Assembly (NCBI GenBank): GCA_037384885.1
Contig: JARRNO010000011.1
Coordinates: 1-23,729 of the forward strand
Length of the DNA: 23,729 nucleotides
Source: JARRNO01 sp037384885
GTDB lineage: Bacteria > Acidobacteriota > UBA4820 > DSQY01
Reading direction: 5' to 3'
Numbering within the stretch: position 1 is the stretch's first letter; each line of letters opens with the position of its first letter. A program made the translations under genes and the position numbers. The notes under the pieces were generated by a model, which saw nothing but the letters and a program-made list of their open reading frames with translations, did not search any database and had not been told where the DNA came from. This document shows positions 1 through 7,125 of the stretch, piece by piece.

Positions 1-2
1 GC

Positions 3-1460
3 GAACGTCTCCACACGGCAGGCACGGTTCACAACGTGGAATGGTACGCGGCGGGAGAAACGGTCCAGTCGGACGGCTGGCGGGAAAATGATGGATACCG
101 CCTGGACAGCGCTCTGGGCAGGATCAACGTCAGCCTCGCCCACCGCCAGTCTTTGGCGTTTCTCGTCCAGTACGAGGGCGGCAGGGAGGATGATCCGGGT
201 TCTTTGACGGCGTTTGAACTCGCGGCGAATCCCCGTCAGAGCCCTTTCAATCTGTACGATTTCACCAGGGGGCGGCACAGGCTGGCTTCCTTGACTTACT
301 CGTGGAAGCCGGCAAACGGATGGAGCGTTTCGGCGCAGGGATACCTGCGGCGCCAGGATCGCGATACGCTGACGACCGGACGGTTCTTGTCCGGTTTCCT
401 CGCCCGGGACCGGGAGCATCTCAATGGGATGATTCTCCAGGCGGCCAAGTCCGGAAAGAGCGGCCCCTGGTCCTGGACCCTGTCCGGCGCAGTCGAGGGG
501 AACGGCGGCAAGCTCAAAGCCAGGGGATTTTATACGGATTTTACCGGCGGCAACGCCGTTCCGGCGACCGATACGGCGACCACCGAGTCCGGCGAAGGCG
601 CCTACCTGAACTTGGATCTCGGGCGCGGGAAGTCCCGTTTCGCAGTGGGTTTCAGGCGGGACAGGCACCGTTATACCTACGAGGACCACTTCAACCCCAT
701 CGGCGGTTCGCAGCGCGTCTTTCTGGACAACACTCTCCGTCTGGGCTACCTCTATAAGACCAGCCGCTGGTCATCGGCCTTTGTCAACTATTCCGAAGCC
801 TACCGCATCCCCAGCGTGGTGCAGCTTTTCGCGTATCCCGGCTTCTACTCGAATCCGGATCTGGTTCCGACCCGGGCCTACGATTGGGAGGCGGGCTGGC
901 GCTACCTCAAAGGCGCGTGGCGTTTCTCCGTGGATGCTTTCCGAATGGACATGAGAAACGAGGTCGTTTTCGTGTTGACGCAGCCTCAATTCTTCATCGG
1001 ACAAAGCGAGAACGTAGGGCGCTCCTACAGGAAGGGCGTGGAATTTACGGCCCACATGCCGTTGGTCAAGGGTTTGAGCGCCTTTCTCCAAGGGTCTTAC
1101 ATGGACAGCGTCATGACCGCAGGCCCCAATGCGGGGAGCCGTGTTCCCATGGTGCCCCGCTACCAGGGCGCCGGTGGCCTCCAATGGCTGGTGAGGGGGC
1201 TCGAAATCCGGCTGGAAGGAGTCACCGTGGGGCCGGAACGTCTGGATAACGATCTGGCCAACGTCCAGCCCGGAATCCCGGGCTACACGGTGGTGAACCT
1301 TTCCGCGCGGTGGCAGTACCACGCGCTGACGCTGCAGGCGTCAGCGGACAATCTTCTGGATCGTTCCTACGTGTCCAGGGGCATAACCAACGGCGCCACG
1401 AATTACTACACACCTGCTTATCCTCGCTCTTACAGGGTTTCTGTCATGTGGAGTTTCTAG
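3..1460 (+). CDS. TonB-dependent outer-membrane receptor, C-terminal part (5' truncated by window edge)
   Basis: The frame is open to the left edge of the window, so the true start, signal peptide, TonB box and plug lie upstream; a GTG at 36 is an internal valine. About 485 residues remain, nearly all of them alternating amphipathic beta strands separated by polar loops, as in a 22-strand barrel. Typical family features are the strand pairs around GVEFTAHMPLVKGLSAF, the late motif PGYTVVNLSARWQY, the NLLDRSYV segment, and an aromatic C-terminus (SVMWSF) expected for BAM-dependent insertion. The protein would import a siderophore, cobalamin or other scarce ligand with TonB energy; nothing visible identifies the ligand. 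The stop codon TAG (1458-1460) is followed immediately by an inverted-repeat element. Family assignment is secure and substrate is unknown. Confidence 0.9.
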   Translation, partial: ERLHTAGTVHNVEWYAAGETVQSDGWRENDGYRLDSALGRINVSLAHRQSLAFLVQYEGGREDDPGSLTAFELAANPRQSPFNLYDFTRGRHRLASLTYSWKPANGWSVSAQGYLRRQDRDTLTTGRFLSGFLARDREHLNGMILQAAKSGKSGPWSWTLSGAVEGNGGKLKARGFYTDFTGGNAVPATDTATTESGEGAYLNLDLGRGKSRFAVGFRRDRHRYTYEDHFNPIGGSQRVFLDNTLRLGYLYKTSRWSSAFVNYSEAYRIPSVVQLFAYPGFYSNPDLVPTRAYDWEAGWRYLKGAWRFSVDAFRMDMRNEVVFVLTQPQFFIGQSENVGRSYRKGVEFTAHMPLVKGLSAFLQGSYMDSVMTAGPNAGSRVPMVPRYQGAGGLQWLVRGLEIRLEGVTVGPERLDNDLANVQPGIPGYTVVNLSARWQYHALTLQASADNLLDRSYVSRGITNGATNYYTPAYPRSYRVSVMWSF

Positions 1461-1637
1461 CCCGGGGGTCCCGCCGGGGATCGGCTGCAGCGGCGGATAA
1501 ATCCGCGTCTGCGGCGTCATGCTCCCTCGCCCATCCTCGACGTAGTCTCCAACTACGCCTGCGTCGGCCTCGGTCGCCTTCCTTCCATCCGCGGGTTCCT
1601 CCGCCGCTTCGCGTCGATCACCGGCGGGACCCCCGGG
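1461..1637. repeat. 177-bp element with 23-bp terminal inverted repeats (MITE-like or REP-like)
   Basis: Positions 1461-1483 and 1615-1637 are inverted copies matching at 22 of 23 bases, including a perfect 17-bp core (cccgggggtcccgccgg). Inside are nested smaller complementarities: gcggcgga at 1490-1497 against tccgccgc at 1600-1607, gcggat/atccgc around 1492-1505, and cgtagt/actacg near 1541-1557. The whole element could fold into one long imperfect hairpin. It begins at the base after the TonB receptor stop codon. No obvious target-site duplication flanks it and no coding capacity was seen. It could be a non-autonomous mobile element, an interspersed palindromic repeat, or a bidirectional transcription barrier. 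Confidence 0.6.
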
Positions 1638-1662
1638 CGGCCCGTGGTTCTTCGTTTGCTAC

Positions 1663-1681
1663 CGGCTGCAGCGGCGGATAA
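1663..1681 (+). repeat. 19-bp direct repeat, second copy (first copy 1482-1500)
   Basis: The sequence cggctgcagcggcggataa occurs at 1482-1500 inside the inverted-repeat element and again exactly 181 bp later. The similarity continues weakly beyond it (ccgcgtctg against ccctgcgtctg). This suggests a second, decayed or truncated copy of the same repeat family directly downstream of the first element. Confidence 0.6.
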
Positions 1682-1740
1682 CCCTGCGTCTGTGAGTGGG
1701 CCTGGCGGCCCGACGGCGGACGGATGACGGCAGACGGGGG

Positions 1741-1763
1741 CACTGGCCGCACAGCGGCCAGTG
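1741..1763. other. Perfect 10-bp stem-loop in intergenic region
   Basis: cactggccgc and gcggccagtg are exact inverse complements separated by a 3-base loop (aca). No T-tract follows on either strand, so it is not a standard intrinsic terminator. Confidence 0.6.
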
Positions 1764-1788
1764 AACCGTGAGCCGTGAGCCGTAAGAC
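1761..1788 (+). repeat. Degenerate 7-bp tandem array (4 units)
   Basis: Four successive heptads read gtgaacc, gtgagcc, gtgagcc, gtaagac, with consensus GTNANNC. The same heptad pattern recurs in the other large intergenic region at 21046-21073. The array overlaps the end of the preceding hairpin by three bases and is followed by a second hairpin (cgaaggc/gccttcg, 1793-1808, 2-base loop). Confidence 0.55.
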
Positions 1789-1956
1789 GTAGCGAAGGCG
1801 TGCCTTCGCAGGCAAAAATGCGAAAAGCTTGCCGTTGCGGGATTCGTTCCTCGGAGGCATTCCCGCATGAACACTAACGGCTAACTGCGCGAAGCCCATC
1901 CGGCGGCTGCCTCTTTATCTCCGTGGTTCCCAGCCCCTTTGCTTTTCATGCCGGGG

Positions 1957-1984
1957 ATGACATTCGCCTCCGGAGGCATATAAT
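1957..1984 (+). promoter_or_regulatory. Probable sigma70 promoter with a palindrome in its spacer
   Basis: ATGACA (1957-1962) and a perfect TATAAT (1979-1984) are separated by 16 bp, reading toward the LolA-like gene at 2132 and leaving a leader of about 140 nt. The spacer contains the perfect 12-bp palindrome gcctccggaggc (1966-1977), lying almost exactly between the two boxes, a position where a repressor or MerR-type activator could act. That regulatory role is an inference from position only. Confidence 0.55.
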
Positions 1985-2131
1985 CATTGGTATAAGACAG
2001 TAAGCTGGAGTGCCTTGATATGCGCGCACCGGCGCCCGCAAGCGAAAGCGTCAGGCATCCGCCACCGGCAGCACCTCGCTCACGCGTCCCGAATCTTCCG
2101 CCGGCGCCCGCTATGAAAAGGGGAGGGGTTC

Positions 2132-3373
2132 ATGAAACGTTTTAAGACATGGAAATGGATTTTTGCTTTGATGGCCGTTTCGTTCGTGTCGCTGCCTGTA
2201 TGGGCAGGGGCTCCGTCGCAATTTACGGCGGATCTCGTACAGACTCGGAAGGGCGTCGTCACGAAAGGAAAGCTGACCGTCATGGGAAGCCGTTACGCCT
2301 GGGAGCAAAAGCAAGGCGATGAGGTGATCCAAGTGGTTGTGGACACGCAAGCCAACCTGACCCGGGTGATGGTCCCCAAAGACAAGAGCTACCTTGAAAT
2401 GCCGTCGGACAAGCTCCGGAGCGTTGCGGGCGACCCGTTCCAGGCGGTCCGGGCGGCGGCCGCGCGCTACGACTCGGCCAAGGTGGGAGAAGAGAAAATC
2501 GACGGAAGAACGTGCGAGAAGATCGTGATCAGCAGCGGGGGACACAAGTTAATGACCGAATGGGTGGCGAAGGGCCTGGGGTTTCCCGTGAAGATCATCA
2601 CGCACGGCAAGTACCCGCGGGTGATGGAAGTTAAAAACATCCGCACGGGGCCGGTGGACGAGTCGGTGTTTACCGTCCCGGCGGATTATCAGCGGATGGA
2701 GCCTCCGCCCGGGCCGCGGAGAGCCGCTTCAGCATCTGTAAAACCGGGCCTGAGCACCTCGGTCCGGGGGACGGCCCCCATGGGGCGCCGCCTTTCGCCC
2801 GGCGGGGAACTCAGGGTCGGGGTGAAGGGAGGCAGACCCGCCAAGGTGGTGGTCAAGAATCTCATTGCGGGAAAAACCACGATCCTCGTGCTTCCCTTCC
2901 GGAGCGGTAAACAGGTGGAGAACATCGGTGTTAAACCCACCGAGCTGACAGGACGGGGCGATATGTGGGATCGTGAATTCAATACGTCTCTCAATGTTTC
3001 CAAATCTTTCATGGTCGATGAGCTCGTCATCCGGGCGGAAAAGGGCCTGGCGGTTGTCTGGGTGGAACAGAAAGACAAGGCGGCGAGGGACTATTTCAAC
3101 CCGGGGAACATGACCACCTGGATCTCCCTGAAAGACTCCGCGCCGGTGTCGGTGACGATTACCGGCGACAACCAAGACGCAGCAGAGTCCAAAGTGGTGA
3201 TGTCTGAGGTGAAAAAGGCCGGAGGGTCTGTCAGGCTCGAGCTCACCTTGAAGAACGGACAGTCGAAATCATGGAAATATCCAGCCGGTCACGGCCTGAG
3301 CCGCATCCAGGTGACGGTGCGAGGCGGCGAGGGCATGGTCAAAATTCACGTGGACCAGAGCGGCGGAACCTGA
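2132..3373 (+). CDS. Exported LolA-like (outer-membrane lipoprotein carrier-fold) protein with C-terminal extension
   Basis: The ATG follows a strong ribosome binding site (ggggagggg). Residues 1-25 form a signal peptide with a basic start, hydrophobic core and likely cleavage after VWA. Residues about 28-190 have the pattern of the LolA/LppX or DUF4412-like fold: a half-barrel of short strands with SQFTADLVQTRKGVV, a SYLEMP segment, the DGRTCEKIVISS and TEWVAKGLGFPVKI strands, and closing FTVPADYQRMEPP. This fold binds lipids or lipoprotein acyl chains in the periplasm. The remaining ~200 residues are beta-rich and not recognised. The protein is about twice the size of LolA, so it is unlikely to be LolA itself. 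The gene converges on the radical SAM gene, with 28 bp between their ends. General class likely; exact role unknown. Confidence 0.7.
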   Translation: MKRFKTWKWIFALMAVSFVSLPVWAGAPSQFTADLVQTRKGVVTKGKLTVMGSRYAWEQKQGDEVIQVVVDTQANLTRVMVPKDKSYLEMPSDKLRSVAGDPFQAVRAAAARYDSAKVGEEKIDGRTCEKIVISSGGHKLMTEWVAKGLGFPVKIITHGKYPRVMEVKNIRTGPVDESVFTVPADYQRMEPPPGPRRAASASVKPGLSTSVRGTAPMGRRLSPGGELRVGVKGGRPAKVVVKNLIAGKTTILVLPFRSGKQVENIGVKPTELTGRGDMWDREFNTSLNVSKSFMVDELVIRAEKGLAVVWVEQKDKAARDYFNPGNMTTWISLKDSAPVSVTITGDNQDAAESKVVMSEVKKAGGSVRLELTLKNGQSKSWKYPAGHGLSRIQVTVRGGEGMVKIHVDQSGGT

Positions 3374-3401
3374 TGAGGCTTGGCTCAGAAAAGGCCGGCC
3401 G

Positions 3402-4397
3402 TTATTCGAAGGGATGACCTTCCTTCTCGAAGTCCGGACGGTAGCTGTCGGAAGAACCGGGCTGTTGAAAGTATCCCTCGGTCAGTCCGGAATCGTCGAA
3501 GGCGTCCAGCGCTTCCTCGTACTCCCATGCCTGTAGACAGCGCCCGACAAACGGATGGCCCGGCGCCTGGAAGGTAGGGTAATACTGCGCCATAAGGCTG
3601 ACCGCCACCCTGCGGCCGAGCGATCGTGCGAGAAACTGCATGACTTCCCGCGTTTGCGACATCCTGTTTGGCAGAACCAGGTGGCGGACCAGCAGCCCAT
3701 GCCGGGCCACGCCGTCATCATCCAACTGAAGAGGCCCCACCTGGCGCCACATTTCCTTCACGGCCGATCGGGCCTGGTAGGCGTAGCCCAGGGCGTTGGA
3801 AAGGGAATCGGCGGCCCGGTCGTCCGCGTATTTGACGTCGGGCAGGTAGATGTCCACGACGCCGTCCAGCAGTTCCAGGGTGTCCAGTTCGTCGTAGCCG
3901 TTCGAATTGTAAACGATGGGAATGCCGAGCCCGTCTCTTGCGGCCAGGGCCAGCGCCTCCAAGGCTTGGGGCACCACGTGCCCCGGGCTCACCCAGTTGA
4001 TGTTGTGGGCGCCCATCTCCTGGAGCTCGAGATAGATGTCGGCAAGCTGCCGGGGGGTTTTCACGCCCCTGCCCGGCGCGGCGAGCTGGGAAATCTGCGC
4101 GTTCTGGCAGAAGATGCACTTGAGGTTGCAGTGTGCGAAAAAGACCGTTCCGGAACCCTTCGTTCCACTGATGCAGGGCTCTTCACCGCGGTGCAGGCAC
4201 CACGAAGCCACCTCGGCGAAGCGTCCTGTTTCGCACACGCCCAGACCGTTCCGGATCCGGTTGGCGCGGCAGTGTCGCGGACAGACTTTACAGGCCTGGA
4301 GCTTCTTTATCAGCAGCCCCACGCGCCGGAAGAGATCACCCGATTCGAGGAGAGTCAGGTACCCCGGTCTTGTTCTTCCGCTGCTCGTTCGAGCCAT
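3402..4397 (-). CDS. Radical SAM protein, PflX-like (pyruvate-formate-lyase-activating-enzyme related, COG1313 type)
   Basis: The product is 331 aa if started at the ATG at 4397, which has a good Shine-Dalgarno (ggggga, 5 nt spacing); the open frame continues upstream to 4532 but that part is low quality and lacks a comparable site. The radical SAM cluster motif is C90-x3-C94-x2-C97 (CNLKCIFCQN), which binds the 4Fe-4S cluster that cleaves S-adenosylmethionine. An N-terminal motif C36-x2-C39-x3-C43 (CKVCPRHCRANR) and further cysteines at 55, 67 and 75 match the PflX-type family. The conserved block NINWVSPGHVVPQ follows. Substrate is not known for this family. It is the last gene of the minus-strand run, 52 bp after the Nudix gene, so it may be co-expressed with it. 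Superfamily assignment is firm; physiological role is not. Confidence 0.85.
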   Translation of the reverse strand: MARTSSGRTRPGYLTLLESGDLFRRVGLLIKKLQACKVCPRHCRANRIRNGLGVCETGRFAEVASWCLHRGEEPCISGTKGSGTVFFAHCNLKCIFCQNAQISQLAAPGRGVKTPRQLADIYLELQEMGAHNINWVSPGHVVPQALEALALAARDGLGIPIVYNSNGYDELDTLELLDGVVDIYLPDVKYADDRAADSLSNALGYAYQARSAVKEMWRQVGPLQLDDDGVARHGLLVRHLVLPNRMSQTREVMQFLARSLGRRVAVSLMAQYYPTFQAPGHPFVGRCLQAWEYEEALDAFDDSGLTEGYFQQPGSSDSYRPDFEKEGHPFE

Positions 4398-4449
4398 GAT
4401 GTTCCCCCGACCAGGTAACACCGCCTGGCTTCTTCTGCTTCCCGGCGGG

Positions 4450-5223
4450 TCAGCGTCCGGAAGAGAAGCCCGCCCCTTCTTCGAGGGCCTGGAGGAACTC
4501 CGCCGGCCCGTTTCCATCGCCCCCTGCGGCATAGCGACGCAGCTCGGGCAGATAGCGAAGCTTCAGGGACAACCTGCGGCACAAGATTTCGATCTTGGGG
4601 TCCTCGATGGCGCCGCGGGCGCAATCGAGAAGAATATCGGCAACAGGCCGGAACTTCGCCTGCCCCGCGTCTCTCTCGTTGACGGAACCATCCCCCGGAG
4701 CCGCTTCCCGAGTTTCAGGGTCGACGCGCACGGCGCACAAGTGAATCTTTTCGGAGGACTGCCCGTGCGAGGGAAAGAAGCCTCCGCCCAAGGGCAGGAC
4801 ATCTTGAGGGACGATCCGGAATCCCGCTTCTTCCCACACCTCATCCACAACCCGGCGCAAAAACCCCTCCACGCCCCGGTCAACGGGTTCCAGGCTGCCC
4901 GCAACAGCTTCCGGCGTAAAAAGGTAATCGCGGCCGTCCGGCAACGTCAGGGGGAGTGCTTTGCGAAAATAGACGGGCACCCGGATGCCTTGGCGATACG
5001 CCATCATGGGAAGTCCCTGCGTCTCGTGAAAAATGGCGATCGCCACGGCATCGAAGCCCCGGCGATGAATGTATTCATAAACATAGGGCCTCGACAGAGA
5101 GCCGTCCTCGTAACGGTTCCGGTAATGCATGCGCACCAGGGTGAGAAACCCGCCTTCCCCCGGTTCGGCCCGGCTTTCCGCCTCGATGGCGACCACCCTC
5201 TTCTTCGCGTCTCCCGGGTTCAT
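4450..5223 (-). CDS. Nudix-like hydrolase with degenerate Nudix box
   Basis: The 257-aa protein resembles ADP-ribose/NDP-sugar-type Nudix hydrolases: an N-terminal beta strand region (VYEYIHRRGFDAVAIAIF), a following strand with AYRQGIRVPV, and a helix with DEVWEEAG (residues 127-134) that fits the RExxEExG part of the Nudix signature. The first glycine of the 23-residue box is a proline and the arginine is aspartate, while the metal-binding glutamates (E128, E131, E132) are kept. Catalysis is therefore possible but substrate and activity are uncertain. Its ATG overlaps the stop of the upstream MBL gene (ATGA, 5220-5223), so the two are probably translationally coupled. A C-terminal ~80 residues appear specific to this protein. 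Confidence 0.65.
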   Translation of the reverse strand: MNPGDAKKRVVAIEAESRAEPGEGGFLTLVRMHYRNRYEDGSLSRPYVYEYIHRRGFDAVAIAIFHETQGLPMMAYRQGIRVPVYFRKALPLTLPDGRDYLFTPEAVAGSLEPVDRGVEGFLRRVVDEVWEEAGFRIVPQDVLPLGGGFFPSHGQSSEKIHLCAVRVDPETREAAPGDGSVNERDAGQAKFRPVADILLDCARGAIEDPKIEILCRRLSLKLRYLPELRRYAAGGDGNGPAEFLQALEEGAGFSSGR

Positions 5224-6059
5224 GTTTCCAGTGGCTCCACGTGAAATTTCATAGTTTTGGATTCATCCAGGCGGGCGGCCTTCACGACGGGGTCGTGTTC
5301 AAAGAAGACGATCCAGTTTTCCCGCGCCAGTTTGGGAAGAATGCGCTTCTTGGTTTCGAGCGTTTCCATGGGGTAAAGGTCGTAGCCCATGATCCAGGGC
5401 AGCGCGACGTGGTGCGAGGTTGGGACGCAGTCGGTGAGGTACAGGCCTTTCTCGCCGCCCGATTCGATCATGAGGCCCTGAAGGCCCTTGGTGTGGCCCG
5501 GCAGCGGAACCACGGCGACTCCCGGGGCGATTTCCCGTTCGCCCGACAGCAATTCCATCCGGCCCTCATCGAAGAGGGGCTTGTAGTTGTAATCGAAATA
5601 GGACGCCTTGTTCCGGACATGGGGATGCACGGCGGCGTCGTACTCGATGCGTTGAACGAGATACTTGGCGTTGGGAAAGGCCGGTGCGATTGTGCCGTTC
5701 CCGCTCCGGACGGTGTTGCCTCCCGCGTGGTCAAAATGGAGGTGCGTGTTGACCACGATGTCGATATCTCCCGGTTTCAGATCTGCTTCCGCGAGCGATT
5801 CCTCCAGGTGGTTGCGGCTCAATCTGTACATGTCGGCGAACTTCTCGTCCTCTTTGTCGCCTGCGCCCGTATCGAGAAGGATGTTTTTTCCTCCGGCCTT
5901 GACGAGCAGCACATTCATGTTGAGGGGGATCCGGTTCCGGTCGTCGGGGGCGAGCTTCTTTTCCCAAAGCGTCCGGGGCACGACGCCGAACATGGCGCCG
6001 CCGTCCAGGTAGAGCGATCCCGCGGTCAGCGAGCGAACCTCGATATTTCCGATTTTCAT
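5220..6059 (-). CDS. MBL-fold metallo-hydrolase (quorum-quenching lactonase / glyoxalase II-like superfamily)
   Basis: The chosen ATG at 6059 has an AAGGAG site 7 nt upstream and gives 279 aa beginning MKIGNIEVRSL; longer readings to 6329 run into the kinase gene and lack similarity. The metallo-beta-lactamase signature is clear: H106-x-H108-x-D110-H111 (THLHFDHAGG), a later PLPGHTKG histidine, a YLTDCVPTSHH aspartate/histidine stretch and a terminal FEHDP histidine, giving the full dinuclear zinc site. The domain layout (LLDTGAGDK before the motif, a long insertion with YDAAVHPH) matches the AHL-lactonase-like subgroup, but substrate cannot be told from sequence. No signal peptide, so cytoplasmic. 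It lies 46 bp after the histidine kinase and overlaps the Nudix gene by 4 nt. Confidence 0.85.
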   Translation of the reverse strand: MKIGNIEVRSLTAGSLYLDGGAMFGVVPRTLWEKKLAPDDRNRIPLNMNVLLVKAGGKNILLDTGAGDKEDEKFADMYRLSRNHLEESLAEADLKPGDIDIVVNTHLHFDHAGGNTVRSGNGTIAPAFPNAKYLVQRIEYDAAVHPHVRNKASYFDYNYKPLFDEGRMELLSGEREIAPGVAVVPLPGHTKGLQGLMIESGGEKGLYLTDCVPTSHHVALPWIMGYDLYPMETLETKKRILPKLARENWIVFFEHDPVVKAARLDESKTMKFHVEPLET

Positions 6060-6105
6060 GGAAGACTCCTTGGTGTCAGGCGGGCGGCCCTGGGGGCCGT
6101 CTGCC

Positions 6106-7125
6106 CTAAGTGTACCTCGGGGAAATAGGCGTGGATGAGACGTCCACGCGCCCTCCGAGAAGGGTGACAAAACGATCCACGATGGAAAGACCGAGCCCCG
6201 TACCTTCCTGCCGCCGGGTGTCCGAGCTGTCCACCTGCCGGAACTCGTCGAAAATCCGGGCGAGGTCCTTCTTTTGGATTCCCGTCCCGGTGTCGGTGAC
6301 GCGTAGACGAAGTTCCGAATCGTCGGCAAGGACCTCCAACAAAACGCTTCCTTCCTCGGTGAACTTGTAGGCGTTGCTCAGGAGGTTGATGATGACCTTC
6401 CGGAGCATGTCGGGATCGGTAGAGAGATTGGCCGGAACGTTGTCCTCGATCACCACGGAGAAATCCAGAGACTTCTGGGCGAATAGCGGCTCCATGACGT
6501 CCTTGAGGTCTCCCACGAACTTCTCGAGCGAGAAGATCTTTTCGCGGGGCATGATCTTCCCGTGTTTGAGCTTGGCGAGGTCCAGGAGGTCGTTGATCAG
6601 ATCAAGGAGAATGCGGGCGTTCTTCCGGATCAGGTCCATCTGCCGGCGCTGGATCGGAGTGGCGGTTTCCGACATGTAGCGTTCCAGCACTTCCGAGGTG
6701 ACCAGGATCGTCGTGAGGGGGGTGCGAAGCTCGTGCGTCACGTTCGCCACGAACTGCTCCTGGACCCGGCTGGCTTCTTCCAGCTGGTTGATGGTTTGCT
6801 CAAGTTCCGTATGCTGGCGTTCCAGTTCTTCGCGGGCCTTGTAAAAATCATCCACGTCCCGGAGCACGCCGAGCAGGGAACGGATACGGCGGCCGTGGCG
6901 AATGGGGATCAGGCTCAGCTGGCCCCAGAATTGGCTGGCGTCGTGTCTCCTGAACCGGAGCGTCTCTCCCTGGAGGCCGCCCTTCAGGATTTTCTGTGCG
7001 CTCATGGCCTTCACGTGGGCGAGTTGGTCGGCGGCTAGAAAGGCCTCTAGCTTGATGGGCCGGCCCACCCATTCAGCCGGGGAAATTCCCAGGACGTTGA
7101 GGGCGGCCGGGTTCACGTACAGCAC
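6106..7125 (-). CDS. Histidine kinase, C-terminal part (third PAS end, HisKA, HATPase_c), out of frame with its N-terminal part
   Basis: This frame continues the PAS domain (VNPAALNVLGISPAEWVGRP) begun in the adjoining frame, then a coiled coil (REELERQHTELEQTINQLEE), the phospho-acceptor H-box NVTHELRTPL, and the ATPase domain with N-box (NLLSNAYKF), G1 (DTGTGI), F-box (IFDEFRQ) and G2 (GTGLGLSI). It would autophosphorylate on the H-box histidine and pass phosphate to an unlinked response regulator; none is encoded here. No transmembrane segment, so a soluble sensor. The first codon listed (GTG, 7125) is not a natural start: homology runs back to about 7167 in this frame. The C-terminus stops at VDVSSTPISPRYT and lacks the usual final GxGSxFxxxLP strand. 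Confidence 0.8.
   Translation of the reverse strand: MLYVNPAALNVLGISPAEWVGRPIKLEAFLAADQLAHVKAMSAQKILKGGLQGETLRFRRHDASQFWGQLSLIPIRHGRRIRSLLGVLRDVDDFYKAREELERQHTELEQTINQLEEASRVQEQFVANVTHELRTPLTTILVTSEVLERYMSETATPIQRRQMDLIRKNARILLDLINDLLDLAKLKHGKIMPREKIFSLEKFVGDLKDVMEPLFAQKSLDFSVVIEDNVPANLSTDPDMLRKVIINLLSNAYKFTEEGSVLLEVLADDSELRLRVTDTGTGIQKKDLARIFDEFRQVDSSDTRRQEGTGLGLSIVDRFVTLLGGRVDVSSTPISPRYT

Noticed and set aside
4398..4532. Longer N-terminus for the radical SAM protein
   Set aside because: The extra 45 residues are basic and low quality, extend into the upstream Nudix gene and lack a ribosome site, while ATG 4397 has one.
4036..5244. 402-aa open frame on + strand across the radical SAM and Nudix genes
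   Set aside because: Antisense shadow of two well-supported genes; no recognisable motif.
6062..6105. GC-rich hairpin between kinase and MBL gene as a terminator
   Set aside because: Imperfect stem (ggcggccc/gggccgtc) without any T-tract on the minus strand; the genes are closely spaced and likely co-transcribed.
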